A stretch of 64,000 nucleotides of DNA from Cyclina sinensis (lineage: Eukaryota > Mollusca > Bivalvia > Venerida > Veneridae), in the NCBI GenBank assembly GCA_012932295.1, contig JAAONU010000011.1:48610352-48674351 (forward strand). Direction: 5' to 3'. Positions 20,944 to 33,000 of the stretch are shown here, piece by piece. The position numbers were made by a program, and so were the translations under genes. The notes beneath the pieces were generated by a model, which saw nothing but the letters and a program-made list of their open reading frames with translations, was not told where the DNA came from and did no database searches. Every line of letters starts with the position of its first letter. Positions within the stretch are counted from its first letter, which is position 1.

Positions 20944-21990
20944 TGTACTTTAGCCTGCAGAAGTTTCGGTCACAATAGTTCAGTCCCTTCAGATGGCAGT
21001 TGGGGATTTGAGGGAATTACCTACTGAGTAACCTGAACATCACAGAAAGGCGAATATAGTTCTGTTATGTTGAAGTGCTTATTTCATTTATTTCTATACA
21101 GAATCTTTTTTCATTTTGCCACAGAATTAGTTGCTATGTTTTTGGTAAGTTCGCATTACCAGAAGGTATTTGGGAATTTGAGGAAATTACTAACTGAGTC
21201 AACTGATCAGCACAGAGGGGCAAAGACAATACTGTTATGTTGAATCCTTACTTCGTCAAGATCGAAGTATAAACTATACCATATTGCTAAAGAAATAAGT
21301 ATTTGCACCTGACCAAATTTAACTACTTTCTGTAAAGCAGTTGGGGAATAGAGCAAATTACCAACTGAGTGCCCTGGTCAGCACAGAGGGGAGAAGACAG
21401 TATTACTAGTATTATGTTGAGGCGCTTACTTCATTTACGTTAATAAAGAAACTTAATCATATTACTTATAAAATAAGTACTTTTACTTTGCCAAAACTGG
21501 AATTACCAACTGCCCTCTAAACGTTAGCTGGGGATTCAAGTCAATATCTAGCTTAGTAACCTGATTAATCCATGGGGCGAAGACAGTACTGTTATGTTGC
21601 GATCACAACTGCTTTGACATTTATGTATTAAACTTATCATTTTGCTTAAGAATTATATATAGTTGTTGTATTTCATTAAAGTTCAAACTATCTTCTGAAA
21701 GATGGTCGTGAATTCAAGCGAACCACCTACTGACTAACATGAACAGCCCAAAAAGGCGAAGTTAGTTCTATTATGTTGAGGTGTTTACTTCATGTTCTCA
21801 ATCATTTTGCTTAAGAAATAAAAAATTATACTTTCGAATACGCTACTACGTCCTAGACGGTAACCACGAGGATTCGAGCGAATTACCAACAGAGAAATTG
21901 ATCAACCAACAGACTATTATGTTGAGGTGCTATATGAACATACTTTGTTTTCTATGTATTAATTATTCTTGCTGCTGATGTGTTATTAGG
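20944..21990. repeat. Older degenerate tandem array, about 170-180-bp units
   Basis: ATGTTGARGYGCTTACTTC-like words recur at about 21067, 21236, 21412, 21592, 21771 and 21918, with AGTTGGGGAT...AATTACC...CTGAGT segments in between. Copies differ strongly. This array directly abuts the 85-bp satellite but shares no obvious unit with it. Confidence 0.7.
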
Positions 21991-21994
21991 CAGT

Positions 21995-24900
21995 TGTCAC
22001 CACAATCAGGAAAAGACACTCTAACCGTGGAAAAAAGCAGATAGACATGGTGAAAAGTACAAACGTGTTTTAAAGCAGCTTTAGAAAGATATCACAACTA
22101 TTTCTGCACAAATTTCTGTTGACGCTCCCTCGCAATTAATTCATTAAAACTTCTAATATAGGAACTATGACTTACACATAAATGATTTTTAAAAAACGAA
22201 AAACCTGCCGTTTTAAATTTGCTTGTTGTTATATCACTTAAGTTTAAATGAAAACTTTTTTTATTAACATCTTCTTGTGTGATTCTGAAATCTAATTGCT
22301 CAACATTTACAGCGAAATACGTAAGTTATCATTATTCAAGTTGTAAACAAAATCGTCTGTTGTACTACACTTCGAAGAAATACCTCATAAAATCGTGAAT
22401 GTCTAACTCCTTATTAACACCATTTCTACTTTAGATTCATGTCACTACTACCGAAACAGTTTTGCATATACCTAAGCGGTTATGTTTTTCTGTTCTGAAA
22501 ATCTCGTCAAGCATGTCAAAAGTTTTCTTTCCTGGAATAAATCTTATTAATTTATTTTGTCTTACAACATTTATTTTCGCTTAACTTAAAGAAAAAAGTA
22601 AAAAAATTCTCCTTCATTCTTTAATTACTTTTTTAAATGTTTTAACTCTTGGCTCTAAAAAAGAAATTTTACAAAAATATCTGAAAGAAGCGTCAAAAAC
22701 AAGATAAGAAAATTTACCTACACCCATCAACGTTGGATAAACAATTCGTTATTCCATCAAACAAAAGATAACATACGTCCGTATAACGTAATCTGAAAAT
22801 TACTATATTGATTAAGTTTGAACTTAACATTCCTTCAAAAAGTTTAAAAATAGACACGCTGTTATTTACTCCGTTGTCATTTTACAAATGCTGTCACGTT
22901 CCAAGACTTGCTGTTTAAACATGTAATTCAAGAATCAAACTCCACGATAGCGAAATATTATGCACATAATTCTATTATCTTATTCTCTAATAAAATGTCA
23001 AAGTGAAAAGACCTGCTTAAAAGATCGGATAATTTTCATCCAACGACAAACATGCAAACGATACCAGTAAAAATGCATTACCAATGCACATGACTGATAA
23101 CCTATTTTGGGATCCCACTCAGGGTATTTCAAAAGACCTATAACGACAAAGATCAGTTTACAGAGGGACTACTTTTTCGTAACTGAATAAAAACCTGCCG
23201 GACTAAGTAACGGTTAGGTAAGCTGTAAATAACTTTGAGATATTAGTATACTGTAAACAGATCTTCTGTTAATTAAAAGAATACACCAGTAGACACCTCA
23301 ATACATCGCACCCAGTTTATTTAAATGTTCTTAATGAAAATTTAGTCATGAATTCACGATTTTGTTTAAAAAGTAAAAAAATCATAAGGAGAAGAGCAAA
23401 ACTTTAAGAGAAAGTTATACATTTAAAGTTTATGTCTTTAAGAGTTTTATGACTCAATCTTAGAAGTTTGAAGCACTTAAATTGTCATCCATAGTTAACG
23501 GAAACATATTAAACATTGCTTTTTCTTTAACTGCCGATACCATGCTGCAATATAATATTTAATTCTTTATTTAAGTTTTGAATTTAAAGTACCACTAACG
23601 GATCCAGAGGGTGGAGCACCCGGCGCCCCCCCCCCCCCCCCACTCCTTAAAATTCTCGGACCATAGGTGTTATTGTAGGTCTATTTTGAATATGTCTTTA
23701 AATTGTGTATACTTTATTGTTCAACATTGAATTGAATAATCAGAGGCCCATGTGATATTGCTAAATCAGTATACTCTAGCATAACCACAACCGTTGAAAT
23801 GAGGTAGAAAACGGACACAAATTGGGCCTAACATTTTGTGCCCTCCACCCCAACCTGAATTCCTGGGTAGCCCCTGTGTACGACTTAACCTATACGTTTT
23901 CCTTACTAACTTAAAGCTTATCTCTATCCTGGACATGTTTCACTCTGCAGAACATATCAAAGAATATTAACTTTCAATTATAAAGACCATTTAAAGGATG
24001 TTATGAAAAACAATCGAAAACCCAGATATCATAAATTGATAAAATCATGGGTTTTCACATGCTAAACATAAAATATACCTGTTTAATTTCTACGAATATA
24101 TCTAGTTGTACTTACCTTGCAATACATCAAACCTAGACAATATAAATGTTCCTTTTGAATATAGAATTTTCGGCACAAACACTTGTAAGAATTTCTAATA
24201 TTTAATGTTGAAGAAAAGGAATAAAGCAAAATTTAATAGAAAATTACGCATTTAAATTTATTAAGTTTTAAGAGTTTAATGACATAAAGAATTTTGCAAC
24301 ACTCAGACTGTCATCTTACAAAGAATATTCAATCCCAAAATGTTTTGGGAAACCAAATAATTTAAATATAAAAAAAAATGGTTTTCTCAATGCTATAAAC
24401 ATCTAAACCATGCTAAAAATAACTGTGGGTAGCATACGTCATTGTATATTCAAATCGACCTGGTCGTACGACGCGTTACTCACCCCCATTTGGGGTAAAA
24501 GAGACTCCGACATAAAGTAGTCCGCGTAGGGATGGCGATTTTTTAATAAGACACATTATTTCTTTTTAAGTGATTAAATGGTTTACTAATTTAGCAGTGG
24601 TCTTAAAATTGAAAATAGAATTGATAGTTCGACCGTGTTACTATTTATTCACAGATTTAAAACTATGTCCTTTCATTTTCGGTTTTAAACTAACACATTC
24701 TTATCAATGATGTATACAAAAATTAGATCAATTTCAACAAAATACAATAAACGAACAGTTAAATAAATTAAATATTATCGTTATCTGTAGAAGATCCCAC
24801 AAACGGCGTTTAAATTTAATTGTTTTTCGCTTTACAATTGTATTGTTAAATCACTTCCGTGTTCAAGCCGTCATGTTGAAAAAGTAGTGCGTTTCCCATC

Positions 24901-25300
24901 ATGCTTAGAGTGGTTTCACACATGTGTACACAACGCGTGCTACGTACCTCGATCTGTTATAAATTAATTGAAAAGGCAATAATATCATTGTATCAGGTAT
25001 GTACCTATTCTAACTATTGAAGTTCTGTCAATACTTACATGTATTTAAATATAACTATTTAGTGTCATCGTGCTCTTTATGAACAAAAATGTTTTTTACT
25101 TTAACAATGTCCATTTTAAGGGAAAACAGCTTTTGGTAAGAGGGGAAAAATGCAATCTAATCAAGCCCCTCTCCTCTTCGGCTTGAAAAGCTTGTGTACA
25201 TTATCATTAAATAACAACAAAAAGTATCGCGGAAGTTAAGAAAAAAAGGATAAGACTACATTTCAAGCATGCAATACCCATTGAAGACTTTTATTTAACA
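21995..25300. other. Intergenic DNA between the paralogs, no gene seen
   Basis: AT-rich DNA with no supported ORF. A pure C run lies at 23626-23640 within a short GC-rich patch. Two similar stretches (around 23390-23480 and 24235-24320, sharing TTTAAGAGTTT and AAAGTTTA-type words) hint at a local old duplication. Confidence 0.5.
23626..23640. repeat. Poly-C run
   Basis: A run of about 15 C residues following CGGCG. It is prone to length error in sequencing. Confidence 0.9.
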
Positions 25301-25541
25301 TACATCTGTTTGGTCAGTTGTTGTATTTTTTTATGTTATGCTCTTGTTCTGTTCTGTTCTGTTTTGTTTGTTGTTGTTTTCGATTCTGTTTTGCTTTTTT
25401 GTGTTTTTTTTTTCGTTTTTGTATTTCAATTTTATTCAGACTTTTCTTGATTTGTCTTATCGGACTTACTCTAAAGGGCGGGGGGATATGTTTTGAACTT
25501 GTTCTATTTCGGTATGTAAAAGTACGGTAATTTAATCCTAC

Positions 25542-26065
25542 TTGAAAGGGTTCACGATACAGTGTCATGTTATCAGCATATGTCAAGCAAAAAAACAGCA
25601 TGTGAATGGGGAGAAGTTGGTGTTTCAGAAAAGAATGGCTCCCAAAAGTAAGGTATTAGAATTAAAATTAAATCAAGACCAAACAGAAAAAGTAATTGAA
25701 CTCTGTAAATGTGAGCCAGATCTATTGAATGGTGCTTTCAATTAAAATTCTGGCACTTCATTTGAACAAATTTTCAAAAGTCCAGTTCACTTTCACTTCC
25801 TAGACTTTTCAACAGAGCATGATGTGCTCCATAACTATTATCCCTCAGAATCCAAGGTCTCACCTAATGAACATGTCAGAGTCCTTCTTCTATTTCTTAA
25901 ATATTGAAGGTAGGCAGCAGTCATTACAAGGAGAATTAAAGGAGCAAACAAATCTCCAAATTTCATTTTGAAAACACTTTGGAAATGAATCATCAGTGAT
26001 ACATGCTTTAGCATAAAGTGTGAACAGGAAAACAGGTATATTTTAAAAGCGTGTATGTTTAACAT
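25542..26065. other. Exon-like fragments on both strands
   Basis: On the plus strand a 67-codon frame contains MAPKSKVLELKLNQ. On the minus strand a frame around 25838-25960 encodes FGDLFAPLILLVMTAAYLQY, a membrane-like segment followed by RNRRR. A GTGAGA donor-like site falls in that frame near 25862. These look like remnants of a repeated gene or transposon. I cannot assign them. Confidence 0.2.
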
Positions 26066-26658
26066 ATATGCTAAAACATGTCGTGTGAACCCCCCTTTAT
26101 GTGTAAATAGATACGTAGATTAACTTCAGTTAACCCAAAGTAAACCGATACTAGGAAGATAACATCGGAAAACCTCATTCACAACGGTTACCCCACACGG
26201 ATGTATTAAGCGGATAAGTAGTTATAAATATTTTATATTTCGTTCGCTGGAAGAAGAATACACTTAAAACTAGGAAAGTTGTCGGAAGGGTTTGGAAATA
26301 GGCAAAATGGCTTCTCTCCATATTAACATGAGTTTTTTTCAAAGTTGTTGAACACAGAATGCACTTTACTTTTTCCTCTATCAATAGACTTGTTATTGGT
26401 TGAGGTCACTTGCTGAAAATAGTTACAATGGCGGCTTATGTCACATCCGAGAGGTGATCGCAAGAATTACCCGAGGAGTTCTATTGTTGTGATATATTTA
26501 TACATACTTTATACATACATATTTTTAAGAAAACATGAAACCAACCAAATTAATTAAAATATTTGTTTTTTAATTCACTGTATTGAATAAAGTTTATTTG
26601 AATTGTTGTGTATAACCGTTTTCCACCTGACCCTTTCAATATTTTTTACACATTACAG

Positions 26659-26679
26659 TTGCAGATTTCTTCAGAAAGA
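26659..26679 (+). other. Gene B 5' untranslated part of the start exon
   Basis: The start codon lies 21 bases after a likely acceptor ending ACATTACAG (a second CAG lies five bases further on). As in gene A, the leader is probably split by an intron, and the promoter exon is upstream at an unknown place. Confidence 0.5.
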
Positions 26680-27010
26680 ATGGGCGTCAAACACATTTTA
26701 TTAGCTATTGCACTGACATTGAAAGCCGTCCACGGTTTGCAACAATTTCAACAACAGCTTATTAAAAAGCACACTCACACTGATTTGTTACAGTCGCCGT
26801 TCACCTCACACGTAGGAGAGTTTCGAGTTTTAGACTTGCCAGAATGGTGCTCTTATGAACAACTAGATGGGTGTCATCTGAACACAAAAGACCAGGACCT
26901 CTATTACGAATACTGTTTTAGTGACGTTTGTAAAAAGGAAAATTACTACTGTATATATGGAAATGGTTTAACCATACATATATGTGGAATAATACCAAGG
27001 TGTAAAATAA
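26680..27010 (+). CDS. Gene B coding exon 1: signal peptide and first Cys-rich part
   Basis: Start at MGVKHILLAIALTLKAVHG, a clear signal peptide. Seven cysteines follow, at 57, 65, 79, 84, 91, 102 and 108, two more than gene A (57 and 79). The exon ends at a GTAAGT donor in phase 1. Open reading continues past it to 27336 but that is intron. Confidence 0.88.
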
Positions 27011-30000
27011 GTAAGTATAACGGCGTATATCGTTTATGTGTGCTTGTCTCATACTACGCGACTATAAACTTGATTTCATCATCTGATAATTATCAAATTT
27101 ATTTAACACTGATATTTAAATGTTCATCTATTGCATTTATCAAACTATATACATTGGTTCTGACAGGTATATACAGCATGAGTTTTGATGATTGTCTCTA
27201 TTTTGCTCAGCTGAGGACATGTTGTTTAGGTCGAGCTTTTGTGCCCGGTTCAAGGTTCAATACCCAGCGTCCGTCTTCAACATCTTATTCGTTATTACCA
27301 ATTCATTTTGAACCATGTTTGTTAGTTTTGTCCTGATGTCTTAGTATCAGCCTATCACAAATTTGAAGCTATCATGTAAGGTCAGAAAAGGTCGTCAGCT
27401 CAAGCGGTCTTACCCGAACTTTATGAAACTGTCAAAATGTTTTTTTTAACAATTACTTTTATAATTCTGAAACTTGGTTATGGGGGACAAAAGAAAAAGC
27501 TTATGAACACTGTGTTAGTCACATTTTGGACACCGTACAAATTTAATTACTTCAGTGATTTGATTTAAGGACACGTTTGAAACTTAGCAAAGTGGAGTCA
27601 AAAACAAGATGCCCTGCTAACTCATCCAATTGATTGTAATAATTGTATTATCATAAAATTGTGTATGTTTTTTCATGAAGTCAGTGCTTGATCATCTAAG
27701 TTCAACTGCTTTTTACGACATTCTGTTCAGTGTTAAATGCATATAATTATGTATTTAAACAAGCTTCCTGGAATACCGGATATTTTAAAAACTTGGTTTC
27801 GTGGTATAACCGCGTTTCCTGTAAAAACATTTTGAATAAATATTTTTTACTTTCAAAAAGTAAAACAGTTTGTTTGTTTCCAATCCATTAGGATACAGAT
27901 ATGTCGCAGAGTATGACACTGCCAATCCAGATACAGTTCAGGTGTACTCAGTCCTGTGTCCGGACGGCTATGTTCAGCCTAGTATTGGAAATTGTTTTAA
28001 CCAATGTTGGAAAGACCAATTAATTGTAGTGATCAGAAACACAACTTCACAACACCATGCTCTAGCCCACTGCAATACTAAAGACGGGAAATGTAATCCG
28101 CGCGGTGTAAATGTGTTTTATTTGGATTCGCAGGATGATATATGTAAAGATCCTGATAAACCGTGTGATGACACCAAAGACTTTTTACCTGGTGAGTAGT
28201 TCGTCGTGATATTAGATTTTTTAAAAATGTAACGTAGGACTAAAATATGCCTTCTTGAACTTCCATAGTAGCTGGAACGAACTCGAATATTCCTCAAGTA
28301 TATCGTTAACTCCACATCTTAAAACTCAACCCTAAATATTCTAGCTTTATTCAACCGTGCTTTACCAGAATGTTTCCTGAATTGCACCCTATCAGATTTG
28401 ATAGTTTTAATGAGTTCCATGCATCACTGGTTTGTTCCATTAGTGATCCCGTATATAAATTGTGAAATAAATTGTGGTCTTTGAAGGCCAACAGGGGGCG
28501 GAGCTTATTTTCCCTATAGGTCTAAATGAGAAACTAAAAATACTATCCCGAGTAACTGTTGATTTAATTTGAAAATACTTTGAATAACCGATTGTTCAAA
28601 TATTGACCCTAGAGTAAGAATAAGCTGCGTCGCAGGCGTCATCTGTTTTTACATAGACTTCGTTTTAGAAAAACAGAGAATATATTCAAATCTAACACCA
28701 GGAATAAAGATGTATAATATGTGGTACTGTTTTTTTTGGTACTCAACAATAATTGTTTAGATCATGGACCTGAAATATATTATTAAAATTAATGTTTTAG
28801 ATTGCTCGTGTGTTGAAGGGTGTCCTGAAGGTCAAGTGAGGTCTTTAAGCAGCGAATTTTCATGTGTGCAGTATGTATATTTTGTGAATATGTAAAAGAC
28901 TTGTAACCGAAGCCTTAATCATAAGTTTAACAATATTTGTAAACATCTTCGGCTATTATTGTTTGCATCTGAACCTAAGCTAATCAACTTTGTCTCCCGA
29001 TTCAGGTTATTCCTTGAATGTTTTTGTACAGCTTCCTTCTTCCTTTAGGATTGCCGAGACAGCAGCTTCAAGCCAACCAAGCACAAAAACAACTAGTCAG
29101 CCTAATTCTAGTCTAATCCCTTCTGCCACAGACTCATATAATTTATATGGGTATAAAGGTAAGCAATGTAGCTTATAAAGCTCTGTATATTTGTTTTACA
29201 GTATCATGCAAGCGAACCATAGTAAAAATATTTGATTCATTGTTTAGTAAAAGGCAAATGCATATTAATGTTATTACATGACTTAATTTTGTTTAAATGT
29301 TCAGATTTACATATGGTTAAATGGTTAAAGGAAAACTATGCCAGATACAGTTTTTTTCTGAAATGCATTTATTTATTCTCATTTGCTTATGTAGTAGTAT
29401 AATAACACAATACAACTCTAAATATTTTAGCACTTTTATACTAATTTCTTGATCTGAACAGGACTAACAAAAGAAAAGTCTTAAGGTTTACGTTATTTAT
29501 ATTTTTCTTCATTTCACATTGCAAAACAATGATTGTGATAAATATAGACTATGATAAAAACATGACTTATTTATCATTTAATTTTATGAGTAATGTCCTA
29601 AAGGAGAAATAAACGAAAACCCTAAAGAGGATCTCACCGTTACGCTAAGTGGGCAGGAAGTATTCATTATCTGTACTCAAATGAGAGGCATACACTAAAA
29701 TTTACCTATGCATACTGCATGTGTTTTTTCTATAAATTAAAAAAATGTTTGAACATGAAAATAATTAACCATTCAAAGAAGAACATATGTTCAAATCTTT
29801 TTCGGTAGGACATATAAAAGAATTCTTCATTTGTAACATGTCGGTATTCACCTAAAATTGTAAATTGTCAGCAGCTCAAAATGTCAATGCATCCAATTTA
29901 CCTTTCGTATTTTGAGCTTTTGACTGACAACTTGACAATGGTATTGGTTCTATATCATTTACCTTATGATTTAGAATGATACTGAATGATCCAAATTTTA

Positions 30001-33000
30001 GAGTATTTCTCTTTAGATTTATGTATACAGTTGAAAATGCTGTCAAAGTGCTACAGTTTTTGTGCGACCTAAACATGGTATGCCAAAAAGAACTCATACA
30101 CATGGTTCAAATGGTTTTACTTTTGGTTACTACCTTGAGCGTCCGAGAGAACATATTTGAATAAATGTCAATCAGGTCTTGTTGTATGACTAATTTTTCT
30201 GCGACAAAAACAGCATTTGTTCTTTTCTGGGATGCTGAACCTTTATTTTCTCACCTAATTACGTAAAATCAAGCCGAGTTTAAAAGCCCTATAACATTCC
30301 GCTAGAAAAGCTGTTAAGGGTAACTTCGTTCTACTGTCATTAAATTTCATTCAGAATTAAATAGATATCTTCTAAAAGTAAAGTCTAGTTGTAGTCATAC
30401 ACTGCTCAAAATGTGATTGAGTGTACACTCGATTATTACTCGATTAATTCTACGTATTTTAGTAGTATATACTCAGTTAGAAATTCAATGTATTTCATTT
30501 GTATCTTGTTAACTAGGATGACAATAAGTGTAAGTCTAATTATAATATATGGAATGTTGTCTAATCATTTTCTATTATCCTTCATCATTGTGTTAACGCT
30601 ATTAGTTTCAAACTATATCCTTTCTATTAGTCCTTTCCTTATTACTGCTTGGTGTTTGTCTATGCTTTTGGTTGTCTCACATTAGAAGGTGTGTACTGTG
30701 TGAGCTTCTAGGATCGATGACTGGCCGCCCACTACATTGCTTTAAATGACATCTCCTCTAAAACCCTCGAGTTAGGCCAGTTTGGATTAAAAAATCGTAC
30801 CGGTCCATTGTCACACAGCTAAAATTAATGATATTTAAAGAAAACATCAACAAGAATTACTTATATATTTTGTATGTAGCATTTCGTTGTGGATCTTTAC
30901 CAATTTTTCTCAAATGGTAACTCAAAACTGGTAACCCAAAACTGGCAGCCCAATAGTTCAATAGTTTTTGATGTGATAATGACAATTGATTTTCGAAACT
31001 ACAAGGCATTAGGCTATCGTTTTTGACATGTTGCATTTAGTTGACCTTTACGAAGATTGCTGAAATTATGCCCCTTGAGTCATCGTTAGTCCTCACCTAT
31101 GGGTCACATGTTTGACAAATATATATATTTAGTGACAACTTTGAAACTGTCCTGTCTTAAACTACATGCCCAAAGCTTTCATATTGTTCTTACATCATTT
31201 AATAGCTGACCTTTTACAATTGCCTAAATTATGCCTGTATGGTCATTAATGACCTCGCCAAAATGTTTTTTATGGTTTGCATGTATCACTCTGTATTGTT
31301 GACCTTAACAAAAAGTCTAATGGGATTTCTTACTGGGTCACTGTTGGCCTCGCTGGCAGAGTCAAATGGTTAAAAGAAAATCTTGAAATAATATCTACTT
31401 AGAAATTGCAAGGCCCAGAGTTCTGATAGACTTTATAGCATTGTCTAGTGGTCCGAACAAGTTTAATCTTATTATATCCCCATGTTTATCATTAACCCTA
31501 TCCAGCCAATCACATCCGAGACGTAATGGAAAACCTTCTTGTCATAAACTGATTAGCCTTGAGATTTGATATTTTTCAAGTTGTTTGTCTGATTGGATTT
31601 AAACTTGAATTGCATTGCACTTTTTTTGTTTTGAGAAGCTATTCTCAGATGAGCGACCGGATCATCGTGCCTCTCTTGGCTCTTTTTGCTCCTGTTGTAA
31701 AACTAAAATTGATCCCGTCATTTAACTGTAGAAGAGCATAGTCAGATGGTCAGAACCATTGTTTTTTCTTCGGTCCCCAACCTGTTGTTTGTTTTTAGTA
31801 TCATTGTCTTACATACTAAGAAAAGAGGTATTTTAGACACTTAAAATAACCAATAATGTAATTCTAATACTAATATTCACCTCTGTAGGGACAATAGTAC
31901 ATATAGTTTATATAGCAGCATGCTAAGCATATTGAATCATTTATTGTTAAACAATCACAGAATCAAAAATGAATCAAAAAGCAAGCATTGTATTGTTCTT
32001 TGATCCACTCTTTTTACCTTTTATATATTAAAAAACACCAGAAAATGGCTATTGCTCTGGGAACACACAGAACCTTGAAGACATTATTTTCGGCAAAGCT
32101 GTCTAACCATAATTTTGACCTATTTAGGGATGACGACTTAAGATGATAAATAGAAATATATGCTTCATGTTCACAAATATTAATAAAGTATTTGACTTAA
32201 TTATGTTTTTGTCCGATAATTATTTTGTTTTGTCAAAACACGTTTTGTAGGTGCAAGATGAAACTTGTTTCGGGCCGAAAGTTTTTAAGTAATACTTTTA
32301 TTACCATCAACCCCGTGTATCTTTTTATGCCACTGAAGGATGGCATATAGTTTTTGAACTGTCTGTCCATCCGTCCGTCATTTCGTACTAAAACTTTAAC
32401 ATTGTCTATAACTTCCTTATTAGTGAGTGGATTTATTTCATACTTGAACACAACACCCTTTTGGACAAGACCATCCCACTGACTATTGTTTGACCTTAAC
32501 CCCTGAATGGCCTTGATCTCAAAGGTCCATTTAAAAAAACTTCCCATAGCTTCCATATAAACAAATGGATTTACTCCATACTTGGACACAGCACCTCTTT
32601 GGACTTCCCACTGACTTATGTTTATATGACCTTGACCTCCTATATTACTTAACAGATTAAGTTCATGTTTGTACAGGACAACCATTTGGGAGAAATTTTC
32701 CAAATGCATACTTTTTAACCTTGACCCTTAAATGACCTTGAGGAGAAATTGTAAAAATTCACTTTTTTATTGAACAGATTTGGCTCATGTTTATACACAA
32801 CAATCCTTTACAATCCTTTGGAAGAGGTCTTTCAAATGACATATTTTTTTACCTTGATTTTGACCTTGTAGTCAAATTGTGAAAAAATAACCACCTCTTT
32901 TGAAGGATTTACAATTTATCTTCATATGGTCTCAAAGGTCAAAGCACCACTTCGGGGGCATTGTCATCTTTTGATAGTTCGTGTTAAAAAAAAATATTCT

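Noticed and set aside
25314..25601. Lys/Gln/Arg-rich 95-codon minus-strand ORF
   Set aside because: It is the translation of a T-rich low-complexity stretch (TTCTGTTCTGTT and TTTTGTTTG runs).
26608..27336. Single 242-codon ORF at the start of gene B
   Set aside because: The part after 27010 is intron read-through. The paralog and the acceptor at 27892 show where the exon ends, and the true start is the ATG at 26680.
32233..32709. 158-codon minus-strand ORF in gene B intron 4
   Set aside because: It is a translation of imperfect repeats with no domain and no splice context.
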